From contig DAHVTI010000067.1 of the NCBI GenBank assembly GCA_027324255.1, positions 1 through 39,937 of the forward strand: a stretch of DNA of 39,937 nt. Direction: 5' to 3'. Source of the DNA: Bryobacterales bacterium. Lineage in GTDB: Bacteria > Acidobacteriota > Terriglobia > Bryobacterales > Bryobacteraceae. The position numbers were made by a program, and so were the translations under genes. Below the pieces are notes generated by a model. The model had not been told where the DNA came from. It did not search any database and worked only from the letters and a program-made list of their open reading frames with translations. This document shows, in pieces, positions 8,742 through 16,901 of this stretch; positions within the stretch are counted from its first letter, which is position 1; each line of letters begins with the position of its first letter.

Positions 8742-10145
8742 ATGCCCCTCGACACCCGCGAACTCTACGCCCAGCGCCTCAACCGCTACGTCACCGCCAT
8801 GCGCAACGCGAAGCCCGATCGCGTCCCCCTGCGCCCGTTCGCCGCCGAGTTCACAGCCGCCCACACCGGCATGACCTGCCAGCAGGTGACCCACGACTAC
8901 AACCAGGCCTTCGAGGCCGTCATCCGCTGCTGCCGCGACTACGATTGGGACGCCGCCGTCCCCAACATGGTCTATGTCTGGACCGGCCTCACCCAGTCCG
9001 CCGGCCTCCGCTACTACGCCACCCCCGGTGTCGAAATCGGTCCCGATGTCGGCTTCCAGTACCGCGAGCCCGCGCAGAACAACGCCTGGATGCTCCGCGA
9101 GGAGTACGACGAACTCATCGCCGACCCCGTCGCCTTCCTCTACAACCGCTGGCTCCCCCGCGTCTCCGCCGAATACGCCGCCTCCCCCATGCGCCGCGAC
9201 CTGGCCCTCATCAAGAGCACCTGGGCCATGGCCAACTACTTCTCCGCCTTCGGCCCCCAGATCCAGCGCATGCAGGACGAAACCGGCACCGTCTCCGCCA
9301 TCTCCGGCATGTTGAAAGCCCCGCTCGACGTCCTCGCCGACAAGTTCCGCGGCTACCTCGGCCTCGCCTTCGACCTCATGGAGATCCCCGGCAAGGTTGA
9401 AGCCGCCTGCCGCGCCCTCATGCCGCACCTCGCCCACATCGCCCTCAGCGGCCTCAGCGGCCTCGACCCCAACCGCCAGATCCCCATTCCCATTTGGATG
9501 CACCGCGGCTGCGTCCCCTTCATCTCCCACGAGCACTTCGACTCCATCTACTGGCCCACCCTCCGTCCCATCGTCGAGGCCATCTGGAACCGCGGCAACC
9601 AGGTCCTCTTCTACGCCGAAGGCAAGTGGGACGCGCACCTCGACGCCTTCTCCCAGCTTCCCGCCGGCAGCATCGTCTACCACATCGACCGCGGCGATCC
9701 CAAACTCTGCGCCGAAAAGCTCGGCTCGCAATTCTGCCTCTCCGGCGGCGTCCCCAACGCGCTGCTCGCCTTCGGCACCCCCGACCAGGTGAAGGCCAGG
9801 TGCAAGGAGCTTATCGATATCTGCGGCCAGAACGGCGGCTACATCATGGACGCCTCCGCCATTATGCAGAGCGATGCGGCCGTCGCCAACGTCCGCGCCA
9901 TGACCGAGTTCACCCGCGAATACGGCGTCTACTCCCCCACCCCGTCCTCCGCCGCGCCACCCCCGCCGCCCGAAGACCGCTCCCCGGCGCCCGACTTCGG
10001 CCCCTTCCCCTCCTGCTTCGCCTGGGAGTCGAAACTGCCCGAACTCCCACCCCTGACCGGTGACCCGCAACTCCTCAAGCAGGTCTGGCAGAACCTCGAT
10101 GGTCTCGCCTACTTCTACATCTGGCACCTCGTCCTCAGCTTCTAG
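8742..10145 (+). CDS. UroD superfamily protein with Pro-rich C-terminal extension
   Basis: Second UroD-superfamily gene of the pair, 467 residues. The N-terminal region (RNAKPDRVPLRPFAAEF) is the usual family opening, and CGQNGGYIMDASAIMQSDAAVANVRAM matches the closing barrel strands where other members have 'GG-ILg.gc.i'. Unlike its neighbour it carries about 70 extra C-terminal residues: a proline-rich linker (AAPPPPPEDRSP) followed by a short segment ending FYIWHLVLSF. The function of the tail is unknown. ATG 8742 is chosen; a GTG 12 bases upstream is in frame and neither has a clear ribosome site. No corrinoid protein or activase is nearby, so a role in demethylation is only a family-based guess. 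A decayed gene lies directly downstream. Confidence 0.82.
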   Translation: MPLDTRELYAQRLNRYVTAMRNAKPDRVPLRPFAAEFTAAHTGMTCQQVTHDYNQAFEAVIRCCRDYDWDAAVPNMVYVWTGLTQSAGLRYYATPGVEIGPDVGFQYREPAQNNAWMLREEYDELIADPVAFLYNRWLPRVSAEYAASPMRRDLALIKSTWAMANYFSAFGPQIQRMQDETGTVSAISGMLKAPLDVLADKFRGYLGLAFDLMEIPGKVEAACRALMPHLAHIALSGLSGLDPNRQIPIPIWMHRGCVPFISHEHFDSIYWPTLRPIVEAIWNRGNQVLFYAEGKWDAHLDAFSQLPAGSIVYHIDRGDPKLCAEKLGSQFCLSGGVPNALLAFGTPDQVKARCKELIDICGQNGGYIMDASAIMQSDAAVANVRAMTEFTREYGVYSPTPSSAAPPPPPEDRSPAPDFGPFPSCFAWESKLPELPPLTGDPQLLKQVWQNLDGLAYFYIWHLVLSF

Positions 10146-10161
10146 CTGCTGCAGGCGGCCC

Positions 10162-10480
10162 CTACCAGTAGTGCGCGGCCACCACGTCCGGCCGCCCCGG
10201 CTCCCCCTCCACGATCGGCACGTGCAGCACGAATTGCACGCTCCTCCGCTCCCACCCCTTCGGCGCGTTCCGTCACGCGTCTTCCAATAGCCCCGCGTCC
10301 GTCACGAACTCCCCCGCCGCCTGCGTCCCATACTGCGTGATCCCCGCCAGCGCGAACAACAGCTTCCCCGTCTTCGGGTGGAACAGCCGCGACACGATCA
10401 CGTATTCCTCCGGCGTCTTCCCGTTCGGCTGCAACTGCTGGAGCCGCCAGAGCTGGCCCGTCTGCTGATCCGTGATCTGG
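10162..10480 (-). pseudogene. 3' remnant of an acidobacterial conserved protein, broken by in-frame TGA
   Basis: Only a C-terminal piece remains on the minus strand. It reads DQQTGQLWRLQQLQPNGKTPEEYVIVSRLF, KTGKLLFALAGITQYGTQAAG and EFVTDAGLLEDA, then TGA (10273-10275), then continues in the same frame as RNAPKGWERRSVQFVLHVPIVEGEPG and ends AAHYW with TAG at 10162. The 'GIT.YGTQAAGEF' plus 'APKGWERR' layout matches, as I recall it, a family common in acidobacteria that often carries an N-terminal winged-helix domain. Everything upstream is missing, and beyond about 10480 the sequence becomes the oppositely oriented TonB-receptor remnant. The N-terminal loss and the stop both argue for a dead gene. 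The break is approximate. Confidence 0.7.
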
Positions 10481-10827
10481 TGCCCGGCACCCAGGCCGCG
10501 CCCGCCATCGGCAACACCCCGCGCACCCTCGGCGACGCCCGCTCGCCTACCACCACCACTCTCGACGTCTCCGGATCCAAGAACTTCAAGCTCTTCAAGG
10601 ACGGCCGCGTGCAGATCCAGATCCGCGCCGATGCCTTCAACATCCTCAACCATCCCGTGTTCTTCCTCAATCCCAACTCCCGCTCCAACGGCGTTTGGGA
10701 ACATGTGGCCTCCACCCACAGCTTCCGCGCCAAACCGACGGCCACCACCATGGACGCCAACAACACCGGCCAGTACGGCAACTACGCCGGCCGCATGTTC
10801 CGCCTCGGCGCGCGCGTCACCTTCTGA
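10481..10827 (+). pseudogene. 3' remnant of a TonB-dependent receptor (acidobacterial Oar-like type)
   Basis: About 115 codons of the C-terminal beta-barrel of an outer-membrane receptor. It reads NTPRTLGDARSPTTTTLDVS, GSKNFKLFKDGRVQIQIRAD, AFNILNHPVFFLNPNS and ends FRLGARVTF with a terminal aromatic. 'NTPRTLGDARSP', 'SKNFKL..GRVQIQIRADAFNILNHP' and the closing F are the standard last strands of the carboxypeptidase-regulatory-domain TonB receptors that acidobacteria hold in many copies. The other 900 or so residues, including plug and signal peptide, are absent; upstream of about 10480 the DNA belongs to another broken gene on the opposite strand. A terminator-like hairpin remains just after the stop. 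Start is the estimated break point. Confidence 0.75.
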
Positions 10828-10854
10828 CTCCCTGAACTGCTCCCTGAGAGCGGC

Positions 10855-10879
10855 GGCCCTGCGGGGCCACCCATTTTTT
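10855..10879 (+). terminator. Rho-independent terminator-like hairpin after the TonB remnant
   Basis: GGCCC (10855-10859), loop TGCG, GGGCC (10864-10868), then a run of six T at 10874-10879. The stem is short and the T run begins five bases after it, so strength is uncertain. It lies 28 bases after the TonB-remnant stop; the T run reaches the stop codon of the convergent kinase gene. Confidence 0.5.
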
Positions 10880-13149
10880 CACTCGCGCCCCGCATCCTCC
10901 GGCCGGACCCGCAGCGCCTCCCGCACCTTTTCCGCAAATTCGTCCAGCAGGAACGGCTTCTGCAGGAACAGTCCCGGCACCTCCAGCAGGCCCCGCCCCG
11001 CCACCATATCGTCCGAGTAGCCCGACATATAGATCACCGGCAGCGCCGGCCGCACCGCCCGCAGGCGCTTCGCCAGCGCCGGCCCCGCCATGCCCGGCAT
11101 CACCATGTCCGTGATCAGCAGCGAGATTTTTTCCCCGCCGGCCTCCGCCATCCTGAGCGCCTCCTCCCCGTTCTCCGCCTGCAGCACCCGGTAGCCCAAC
11201 CGCTCCAGCACCCGCGCCGCCAGGTGCCGCACGCTCTCCTGATCCTCCACCACCAGCACCATCTCCCCGCCGCCCTCTTCCATCCTCCGCGCCGCCGCCG
11301 GCGCGCTCTCTTCCTCTGCCTCCTGCTCGGCCTGAGGCAGATACACCGCGAACCGCGTCCCCTCGCCTTGCAGGCTCTCCACTTCGATCCACCCCCCGCT
11401 CTGCCGTACCACCCCGTACACCGAGCTCAGGCCCAGCCCGGTGCCGCCCCCCGCCGGCTTGGTCGTGTAAAACGGCTCGAACAGGTGCCTGCGCGTCACC
11501 TCGTCCATCCCCGTCCCCGTGTCCGTCACCGCCAGCATCACCGCCGGCCCAGCCTTCCGCCCCTCCGCCTCCGGCCCGTCGCTCTCCGCCACCACCACGT
11601 TTCTCGTCTCGATCGTCAGCACCCCGCCATCCGGCATCGCGTCCCGCGCGTTCGCCGCCAGGTTCAGCAGCACCTGCCCCAACTGCCCCTCGTCTGCCTT
11701 CACAGGCCAGAGTCTCTTTTCGAGCCGCGTCTCCAGCCGGATGTCCTCCCCGATCAGCCGGACCAGCATTCTCTCCGTCTCCCGCACCACACCGTTCAGG
11801 TCCAGCACTCTCGGCTGCAGCAACTGCCGCCGGCTGAACGCCAGCATCTGCTGCGTCAGCGCCGACGCCCGCTCCCCGGCGCGCCGGATCTCGTCCACGC
11901 TCGCCTTCAGGCTGCGGTGCAGCAGCCCGCTGCCCGCCAGCAGCGTGCTGTAGCCGTTGATCACCGTCAGAAGGTTGTTGAAGTCGTGCGCCAGCCCCCC
12001 CGCCAGCCGCCCGATCGACTCCATCTTCAGCGCCTGCCGCAGATCCTCCTCCATCTGCCTGCGGTCCGTTACGTCCTGGATCGTCCCGGCCATCACGATG
12101 AGCGTCCCTGCGTCGTCCCGCACCAGCGCGCCCCGGCCCAGCACCCAGCGCACCTCGCCATCGCTCTTCCGCACGATCCTGTACTCGCGGTCGAAGGGCT
12201 GCCCCCGCCCGGCCACATCCTCCAGGAAGTAGCGCTCCATCTCGATTCGCTCGTCCGGATGCACCAGTTGCTGCCACCCCGCGATGTCGCGGACGTAGTC
12301 CGCTTCGATTCCGAAAATCTCGTCCAGCGTCTCCGAACTTGTCCAGAGCCCTGCCCGCATGTCGAGCACGTACGTGCCGATTCTCGACGCCCGCTGCGAC
12401 TCCCGCAGCCAGTACTCGCTCTCTCTCAGCGCCTCTTCCGCCTGCTTCCGCTGCGTCACGTCCAGCACCAGCGACAGCACTGACATCAGCCTGCCTTCGT
12501 GGTCGTGGATGGCCGAGCTGTACCACTCGCAGTGCACTACCCGCCCGTCCTTGGTGTAGTTGCGGTTGGTGTTCATGCTGCGCGTGCGCCCGCCGCTCAT
12601 CAGCCCCGCCGACTCGCGCCTGACTGACTCGACGTCTTCCGCGTGCATCCACCGCATCTCGCCGATCGTCCGCCCCAGAATCTCCTCCGCGGTCCAGCCG
12701 AATAGCCGCTCCGCGGCGGCCGACCAGCGGATGATGCGTAATTCCGGATCGAACTCCACTATCCCCAGCGGCGAGTTATCGATGTGTGCGCCGAGGCGCT
12801 GCGTCGCCTCCACCAGCTCGGCTTCCGAGTTTCGCGCCCCCGTCACGTCCCGCACCACGCCCGCCAGGCCCGACGGCTTGCCATGCTCGTCCGGCAGCGG
12901 CACCGTCTGCAGTTCCATCCAGCGCACCGTGCCGTCCGCGCAGAGCCACCGCACCGTCACGGGCTCCTGGCTGCCCTTCAATCCGTCGAGCACCTCTGCC
13001 AGCGGCTCACGGTCTTCGGGCAGCGTCAGCTTCTCCCAAAGCCGAGCGTCGGCGTAGTGCTCGGCGGGGGAGTGGCCGGCCAGCGCGGCCAGCTTTTCGC
13101 CGACGTAGTCGAACCGCGGCGACGGGTTAAAGCGAATCCGGAAGATCAA
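10879..13149 (-). CDS. PAS-domain hybrid sensor histidine kinase with receiver domain
   Basis: Cytosolic signalling protein of 756 residues with no membrane segment. Three PAS units are seen at about 3-105, 118-235 and 245-366, each closing with a V(V/L)xDVTxR motif. The dimerisation domain holds GRLAGGLAHDFNNLL, with His388 the phosphoacceptor. The ATPase domain has the N box NLAANARDAM (N500), DTGTGM (543-548) and GGTGLGLSSVYG. After an acidic linker a receiver domain starts at about 630 (MVLVVEDQ); Asp681 in LLITDMVMPGM is the phosphorylation site, with KPF later. The 'LAHDFNNLL' group kinases usually signal through their own receiver and a separate phosphotransfer or output protein; none is adjacent. 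Start TTG 13149 is supported by GAGAGG upstream. The stimulus is unknown. Confidence 0.93.
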   Translation of the reverse strand: MIFRIRFNPSPRFDYVGEKLAALAGHSPAEHYADARLWEKLTLPEDREPLAEVLDGLKGSQEPVTVRWLCADGTVRWMELQTVPLPDEHGKPSGLAGVVRDVTGARNSEAELVEATQRLGAHIDNSPLGIVEFDPELRIIRWSAAAERLFGWTAEEILGRTIGEMRWMHAEDVESVRRESAGLMSGGRTRSMNTNRNYTKDGRVVHCEWYSSAIHDHEGRLMSVLSLVLDVTQRKQAEEALRESEYWLRESQRASRIGTYVLDMRAGLWTSSETLDEIFGIEADYVRDIAGWQQLVHPDERIEMERYFLEDVAGRGQPFDREYRIVRKSDGEVRWVLGRGALVRDDAGTLIVMAGTIQDVTDRRQMEEDLRQALKMESIGRLAGGLAHDFNNLLTVINGYSTLLAGSGLLHRSLKASVDEIRRAGERASALTQQMLAFSRRQLLQPRVLDLNGVVRETERMLVRLIGEDIRLETRLEKRLWPVKADEGQLGQVLLNLAANARDAMPDGGVLTIETRNVVVAESDGPEAEGRKAGPAVMLAVTDTGTGMDEVTRRHLFEPFYTTKPAGGGTGLGLSSVYGVVRQSGGWIEVESLQGEGTRFAVYLPQAEQEAEEESAPAAARRMEEGGGEMVLVVEDQESVRHLAARVLERLGYRVLQAENGEEALRMAEAGGEKISLLITDMVMPGMAGPALAKRLRAVRPALPVIYMSGYSDDMVAGRGLLEVPGLFLQKPFLLDEFAEKVREALRVRPEDAGRE

Positions 13150-13349
13150 ATTCGGCCTCTCTAGGTTCTTGGATACTACTTTCGCAGGTCCGAAGGGGGG
13201 CGCGGCGGCCCGGGTTGTCAGGACAGTGCGGAAAGTGTCGAAATGCGGAAGTATTTTGACGATAATAGCCCGCCGCCGGCACCGGTCGATGCGATGTCCT
13301 GGCGAGCGTCCGGAAAACCCGCCGCCCGGCGCCTGATAAGCTATCGGAT
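13150..13349. other. Divergent intergenic region lying in a strand-composition switch
   Basis: 200 bases between the kinase (minus) and the TlpA gene (plus). No open frame, RNA gene or repeat is seen. The + strand is C-rich to the left and G-rich to the right of a zone from about 12.96 to 13.36 kb, in genes of both orientations, so this gap is the natural candidate for the switch. By eye I find no TTATCCACA-type DnaA boxes and no dif-like sequence in it; the only AT-richer patch is around 13249-13267. Confidence 0.5.
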
Positions 13350-14195
13350 GTGAAACTCCGTTATCTGCTCCTCCTTCTCTTGCCGGTGCTGGCGGCGCAG
13401 ACGCGGCGGCCGGCGTTCACGCCCGAGGAGCAGCCGATCGCCGACCAACTGCGGGGGATGCGCAAGCTGGACGACCAGGTGCGCGCCGGGGTGACGAAGA
13501 AGCTGGCGCTGGAGATCCGCGCGCTGCCTTCCACCGCGGGCAAGATGAGCCTGGCGTCGGCGCTGGCGAACCTCTCGACCGAAGGGGACTTTGGGCGCGA
13601 GGCGCTGCAGGAGGTGACGACGACGCTGGCGGAGGTCTTGAAAGAGTGGCCGTTTCCGCCGGCGGACGAGCCCGCGCCGCTCTACGTGTCGCTGGCGCGG
13701 CTCGTGCGCTACGAGGGGATGAAGGCCTCGCTGGACCACCCGATGTACGCGGCGGCGATGGCATCGCTCCAGAAGCTGGACGAGGCGCGGGCGAACGCCG
13801 ATTTCACGCTGACAGACCTGCAGGGCAAGGCCTGGCACCTGCGCGAACTGAAGGGCAAGGTGGTGCTGGTGAACTTCTGGGCGACGTGGTGCCCGCCGTG
13901 CCGCAAGGAGATGCCGGACCTCGAGGCGCTGTACCAGGAGTTCAAAGGCAAGGGACTGGTGGTGCTGGCGGTGTCGGACGAGGACCGCGCGAAGGTGGAG
14001 CCGTTCGTCGCGGAGAAGAAGTACACGTTCCCGGTGCTGCTGGATGCGGGCCGAAAGGTGAGCGAGCAACTGCGCATCGAAGGCATCCCGAAGACTTTCC
14101 TTTACGACCGCGCGGGGAAGCTGGCGGCGCAGTCGATCGACATGCGGACGAGGGGCCAGTTCCTGAAGCTGCTGGCGAAGGCCGGATTGCAGTAG
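13350..14195 (+). CDS. TlpA-family exported thiol-disulfide oxidoreductase
   Basis: A 281-residue exported protein. A short signal peptide (MKLRYLLLLLLPVLAAQ) is followed by about 125 helical residues without a recognised domain, then a thioredoxin fold from about 148: FTLTDLQGKAWHLRELKGKVVLVNFWATWC, with the active site WCPPC (Cys181, Cys184), and IEGIPKTFLYDRAGKL holding the cis-Pro loop. TlpA-like proteins reduce or exchange disulfides in periplasmic partners, for example in cytochrome maturation. The partner is not shown here. The start is GTG 13350. It is followed 51 bases later by a related two-domain gene, so the pair probably forms an operon. Confidence 0.9.
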   Translation: MKLRYLLLLLLPVLAAQTRRPAFTPEEQPIADQLRGMRKLDDQVRAGVTKKLALEIRALPSTAGKMSLASALANLSTEGDFGREALQEVTTTLAEVLKEWPFPPADEPAPLYVSLARLVRYEGMKASLDHPMYAAAMASLQKLDEARANADFTLTDLQGKAWHLRELKGKVVLVNFWATWCPPCRKEMPDLEALYQEFKGKGLVVLAVSDEDRAKVEPFVAEKKYTFPVLLDAGRKVSEQLRIEGIPKTFLYDRAGKLAAQSIDMRTRGQFLKLLAKAGLQ

Positions 14196-14246
14196 CGCTG
14201 GTAGACTGGTCGCAGATCGAGACTCCGCGGAAAGGCGGTGAACGAG

Positions 14247-15377
14247 ATGCGGCTGTTCGCCCTGAGCCTGCTTTGCCTGCTGCTGCCGGCATTCGACGAA
14301 GATCCCCCGACCCTGGCGCTGGGCTCGCCAGCGCCGGATTTTTCGCTGCCGGGCATCGACGGCAGGACGCACAAGCTCGCCGAATACTCGTCGCCGAAGG
14401 TGCTGGTGCTGGTCTTCACCTGCAACCACTGCCCGACGGCGCAATTGTACGAGGCGCGGATCAAAAAGCTGGTGGAGGACTACCGCGGAAAGAGCGTGGC
14501 GATCGTCGCCATTGAGCCGAACGATCCGGAAGCGGTGCGGCTGGACGAGATGGGGTACACGGACGTCGGCGACGGGCTGGAAGACATGCAGATCCGGGCC
14601 GGGTACCGGAAATTCAACTTCGCGTACCTGTACGACGGCGAAACGCAGGCGGTGGCGCGCGCCTACGGGCCGAAGGCAACGCCGCACGTGTTCATCTTCG
14701 ACGCGGCGCGCAAGCTGCGCTACGAGGGGCGGATCGACAACAGCCAGCGGGAGGCGCTGGTGAAGACGCAGGAGACGCGGGCGGCCATCGACGCGCTGCT
14801 GGCCGGGCAGGCGCCGGCGGTGGAGCACACGGGCGTGTTCGGCTGCTCGACGAAGTGGAAGGCCAAGGCGCCGGGCCGCGTGGCGGAGATGCAGAAGATC
14901 CTGGCCGAGCCGGTGACGGTGGAGGCGGTGAGCGCCGAGGGGCTGCGGGCGCTGCGCCGGAACCCGACGGGCAAGGTGCTGCTGGTGAATTTCTGGGCGA
15001 CGTGGTGCGGGCCGTGCCTGACGGAGTTCCCGGACCTGCAGACGACGTTCCGGATGTACCGGCGGCGGGACTTCGACTTCGTGACCGTCTCGACGAACCT
15101 GCCGGACGAGCGGCGCGGGGTGCTGAAGGCGCTGCAGAAGTACCACGCCACGACGCGCAACCTGCACTTCGACTCCGACGACGTCTACGCCATGCAGGCG
15201 GCGTTCGACGCCCGGTGGGAGTCTGGCGTGCCGTTCACGATGCTGATTGCGCCGGACGGCAAGGTGCTGTACCAGAAGCAGGGCGAGGTGGACATTCTGG
15301 AGCTGCGGCGCGTGATTCTGGGGAATCTGCCGGACGAGGATTACTTGGGCCACCGGGCGTGGTGGACCACACGCTGA
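14247..15377 (+). CDS. Two-domain exported redoxin: CxxC peroxiredoxin-like domain fused to TlpA domain
   Basis: A 376-residue exported protein with two thioredoxin-like folds. After a signal peptide (MRLFALSLLCLLLPAF), domain 1 (about 23-185) opens LGSPAPDFSLPGIDG and carries FTCNHCPTAQ (Cys59-N-H-Cys62), then KATPHVFIFDAARKLRYEG; this is the 'redoxin' type often seen alone. Domain 2 (about 225-370) has VLLVNFWATWCGPCLTEFPD (Cys254, Cys257) and SGVPFTMLIAPDGKVL. Two separate CxxC sites in one chain suggest internal relay of electrons or a disulfide. A lone Cys200 lies in the linker. ATG 14247 is chosen because it begins the signal peptide; a GTG at 14238 is in frame. Tandem with the TlpA gene upstream. 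Confidence 0.88.
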   Translation: MRLFALSLLCLLLPAFDEDPPTLALGSPAPDFSLPGIDGRTHKLAEYSSPKVLVLVFTCNHCPTAQLYEARIKKLVEDYRGKSVAIVAIEPNDPEAVRLDEMGYTDVGDGLEDMQIRAGYRKFNFAYLYDGETQAVARAYGPKATPHVFIFDAARKLRYEGRIDNSQREALVKTQETRAAIDALLAGQAPAVEHTGVFGCSTKWKAKAPGRVAEMQKILAEPVTVEAVSAEGLRALRRNPTGKVLLVNFWATWCGPCLTEFPDLQTTFRMYRRRDFDFVTVSTNLPDERRGVLKALQKYHATTRNLHFDSDDVYAMQAAFDARWESGVPFTMLIAPDGKVLYQKQGEVDILELRRVILGNLPDEDYLGHRAWWTTR

Positions 15378-15465
15378 AGACGATGTTCCGCGGCCGGGGG
15401 GGCGAAATCACCTGTTTCCGGGATTGGCAGGGCCGCGGCGGTTCCCTAACGTAAAAGAAGAGAAC

Positions 15466-16821
15466 ATGAGCTATCGCGGCGATTCGCGCCGGGGCGCTGC
15501 GCACGCCGGAGTTGTGCGGCGGGCGCCTGAAAGCCTGCCCGCCGCGCCCTTCCAGCCACCCGGCAGCGCGCGAAAGACGTTGATGCTGTGGCTGGTAGCG
15601 GCAGGCTGGGCAGCCGGGGTTTTCCTGGCCGTGCAGGCTTGGCAGGCGCTGCGGGCGCCGGCGCCGGAGGTGGAGATCCGGACGGCGCAGGCGCGCGCGG
15701 GGGCGCTGGTCCGGAGCCTGCGCGTCAGCGGCGAGACGGCGGCGGAGAAGAGCACCATGCTGCGGGCGCCGGTGCTGCGGGGGCGGCGGTCGCGCGGGAG
15801 CGCGTCGGACTTCAGCCTGGTGGTGCTGGAACTGGCCTCTCCCGGCAAGCGCGTGAAGGCGGGGGATCTGGTGGCGAGCTTCGATCCGCTGAACATGCGC
15901 AACCGGCTGGACGACTACGAGGCCGATTACATGGAGGAAGTGGCGGAGCTGAGGACGCTGCGCACCGAACTGTCTCTGCTGCAACTGGACTACCGGCAGA
16001 AGACCGCGACGGCGCTGGCCACGATGCGGAAGGCTGAACTCGACCTGCAAACGGCGCCAGTGCGCTCCGCGATTCAGCGGGAGCAATTCCGGCTGGTCCT
16101 GGAAGAGGCGCGGGGGCAGCGGAAGGCATTTGAGGAGCAGGCGAAGCTATTTGAATATTCGTTGGCTGCGGCAGTGCGGCGCGCCGAACTGGACGTGGGG
16201 GAGACGAGGCTGGGCCTGGAGCGTTCGCGCGCCAGCATGGCCAAACTGCAGGTGCGGGCGCCGATGGATGGGCTGGCGGTGGTGCAGGAGCGGGTGCGAG
16301 GCTCGGAGTTGAGCCCGATCCGGGCAGGGGACGAAGTGGCCCGGGGGCAGCCGTACCTGCAGATTGTGGACCCGGCGCACCTGTTGGTGGAGGCGCGGGC
16401 GAGCCAGGTGGATTCCGGACAGTTGCGGCTGGCGGCCTTATCGGTGGTGCGATTTCCGGCAATCCCGGACCTGGAGTTGACGGCGCGGGTGTACTCCATC
16501 GGGCCGCTGGCGGCGGCGGGGCGGCGCACCGGGTACTACGCCGCCATTCCGGTCTATCTCAAGTTCGAGGGCACGGACCCGCGCATGATCCCCGGCCTGA
16601 GCGTGAGCGCGGACATCCGGCTATCGGCGGAGGAGTTTGACTGTATCATTCCGCGCGAGGCCGTGACGGCCGATCCGGCCACGGGCGCGGCGTACGCGCT
16701 GGTGCGCAACGGAGACGAGTGGCATCGGCGGGAGGTGGAACTGGGCCCGGCGAACCATGTGGAGGTGGCGGTGCTGTCCGGACTGGAGGAGGGGGACGTG
16801 GTGCGGCTGGACGCGAACTGA
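15466..16821 (+). CDS. HlyD/RND-type membrane fusion (periplasmic adaptor) protein
   Basis: A 451-residue inner-membrane-anchored adaptor. One transmembrane helix is seen at about 38-59 (LMLWLVAAGWAAGVFLAVQA), after a basic cytosolic N-terminus. Next come a split lipoyl/barrel-hybrid segment (VSGETAAEKSTMLRAPVL and later KLQVRAPMDGLAVVQERV), a long coiled-coil hairpin between about 140 and 260, and a beta-barrel domain with YSIGPLA and IPGLSVSADIRL. Such proteins bridge an ABC or RND pump to an outer-membrane channel. Neither partner lies next to it, so it is an orphan adaptor here; the MacB-type permease at 38943 is too distant to link. AGAAGAG precedes ATG 15466; 14 in-frame codons upstream lack support. 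Confidence 0.85.
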   Translation: MSYRGDSRRGAAHAGVVRRAPESLPAAPFQPPGSARKTLMLWLVAAGWAAGVFLAVQAWQALRAPAPEVEIRTAQARAGALVRSLRVSGETAAEKSTMLRAPVLRGRRSRGSASDFSLVVLELASPGKRVKAGDLVASFDPLNMRNRLDDYEADYMEEVAELRTLRTELSLLQLDYRQKTATALATMRKAELDLQTAPVRSAIQREQFRLVLEEARGQRKAFEEQAKLFEYSLAAAVRRAELDVGETRLGLERSRASMAKLQVRAPMDGLAVVQERVRGSELSPIRAGDEVARGQPYLQIVDPAHLLVEARASQVDSGQLRLAALSVVRFPAIPDLELTARVYSIGPLAAAGRRTGYYAAIPVYLKFEGTDPRMIPGLSVSADIRLSAEEFDCIIPREAVTADPATGAAYALVRNGDEWHRREVELGPANHVEVAVLSGLEEGDVVRLDAN

Positions 16822-16901
16822 GGAAGCGGCCTGCGGCGGGGCGAGGAACTGCTAAACTTCTGGTTCGATGCAGTGGCCTGGAGCCGTGCGTGGGTGCGGC
16901 C

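Noticed and set aside
10273-10275. In-frame TGA in the minus-strand remnant as a second selenocysteine codon
   Set aside because: The surrounding family position is not a redox Cys as far as I recall, the gene has lost its N-terminus, and no hairpin of SECIS type was noticed. Decay is the simpler reading.
13150-13349. oriC or dif site proper
   Set aside because: No DnaA-box cluster or dif-like motif is visible, so only the skew switch is reported, not a named origin.
15466-16821. HlyD-like adaptor and the MacB-type permease at 38943 as one pump
   Set aside because: They are 22 kb apart with unrelated genes between; no sequence evidence links them.
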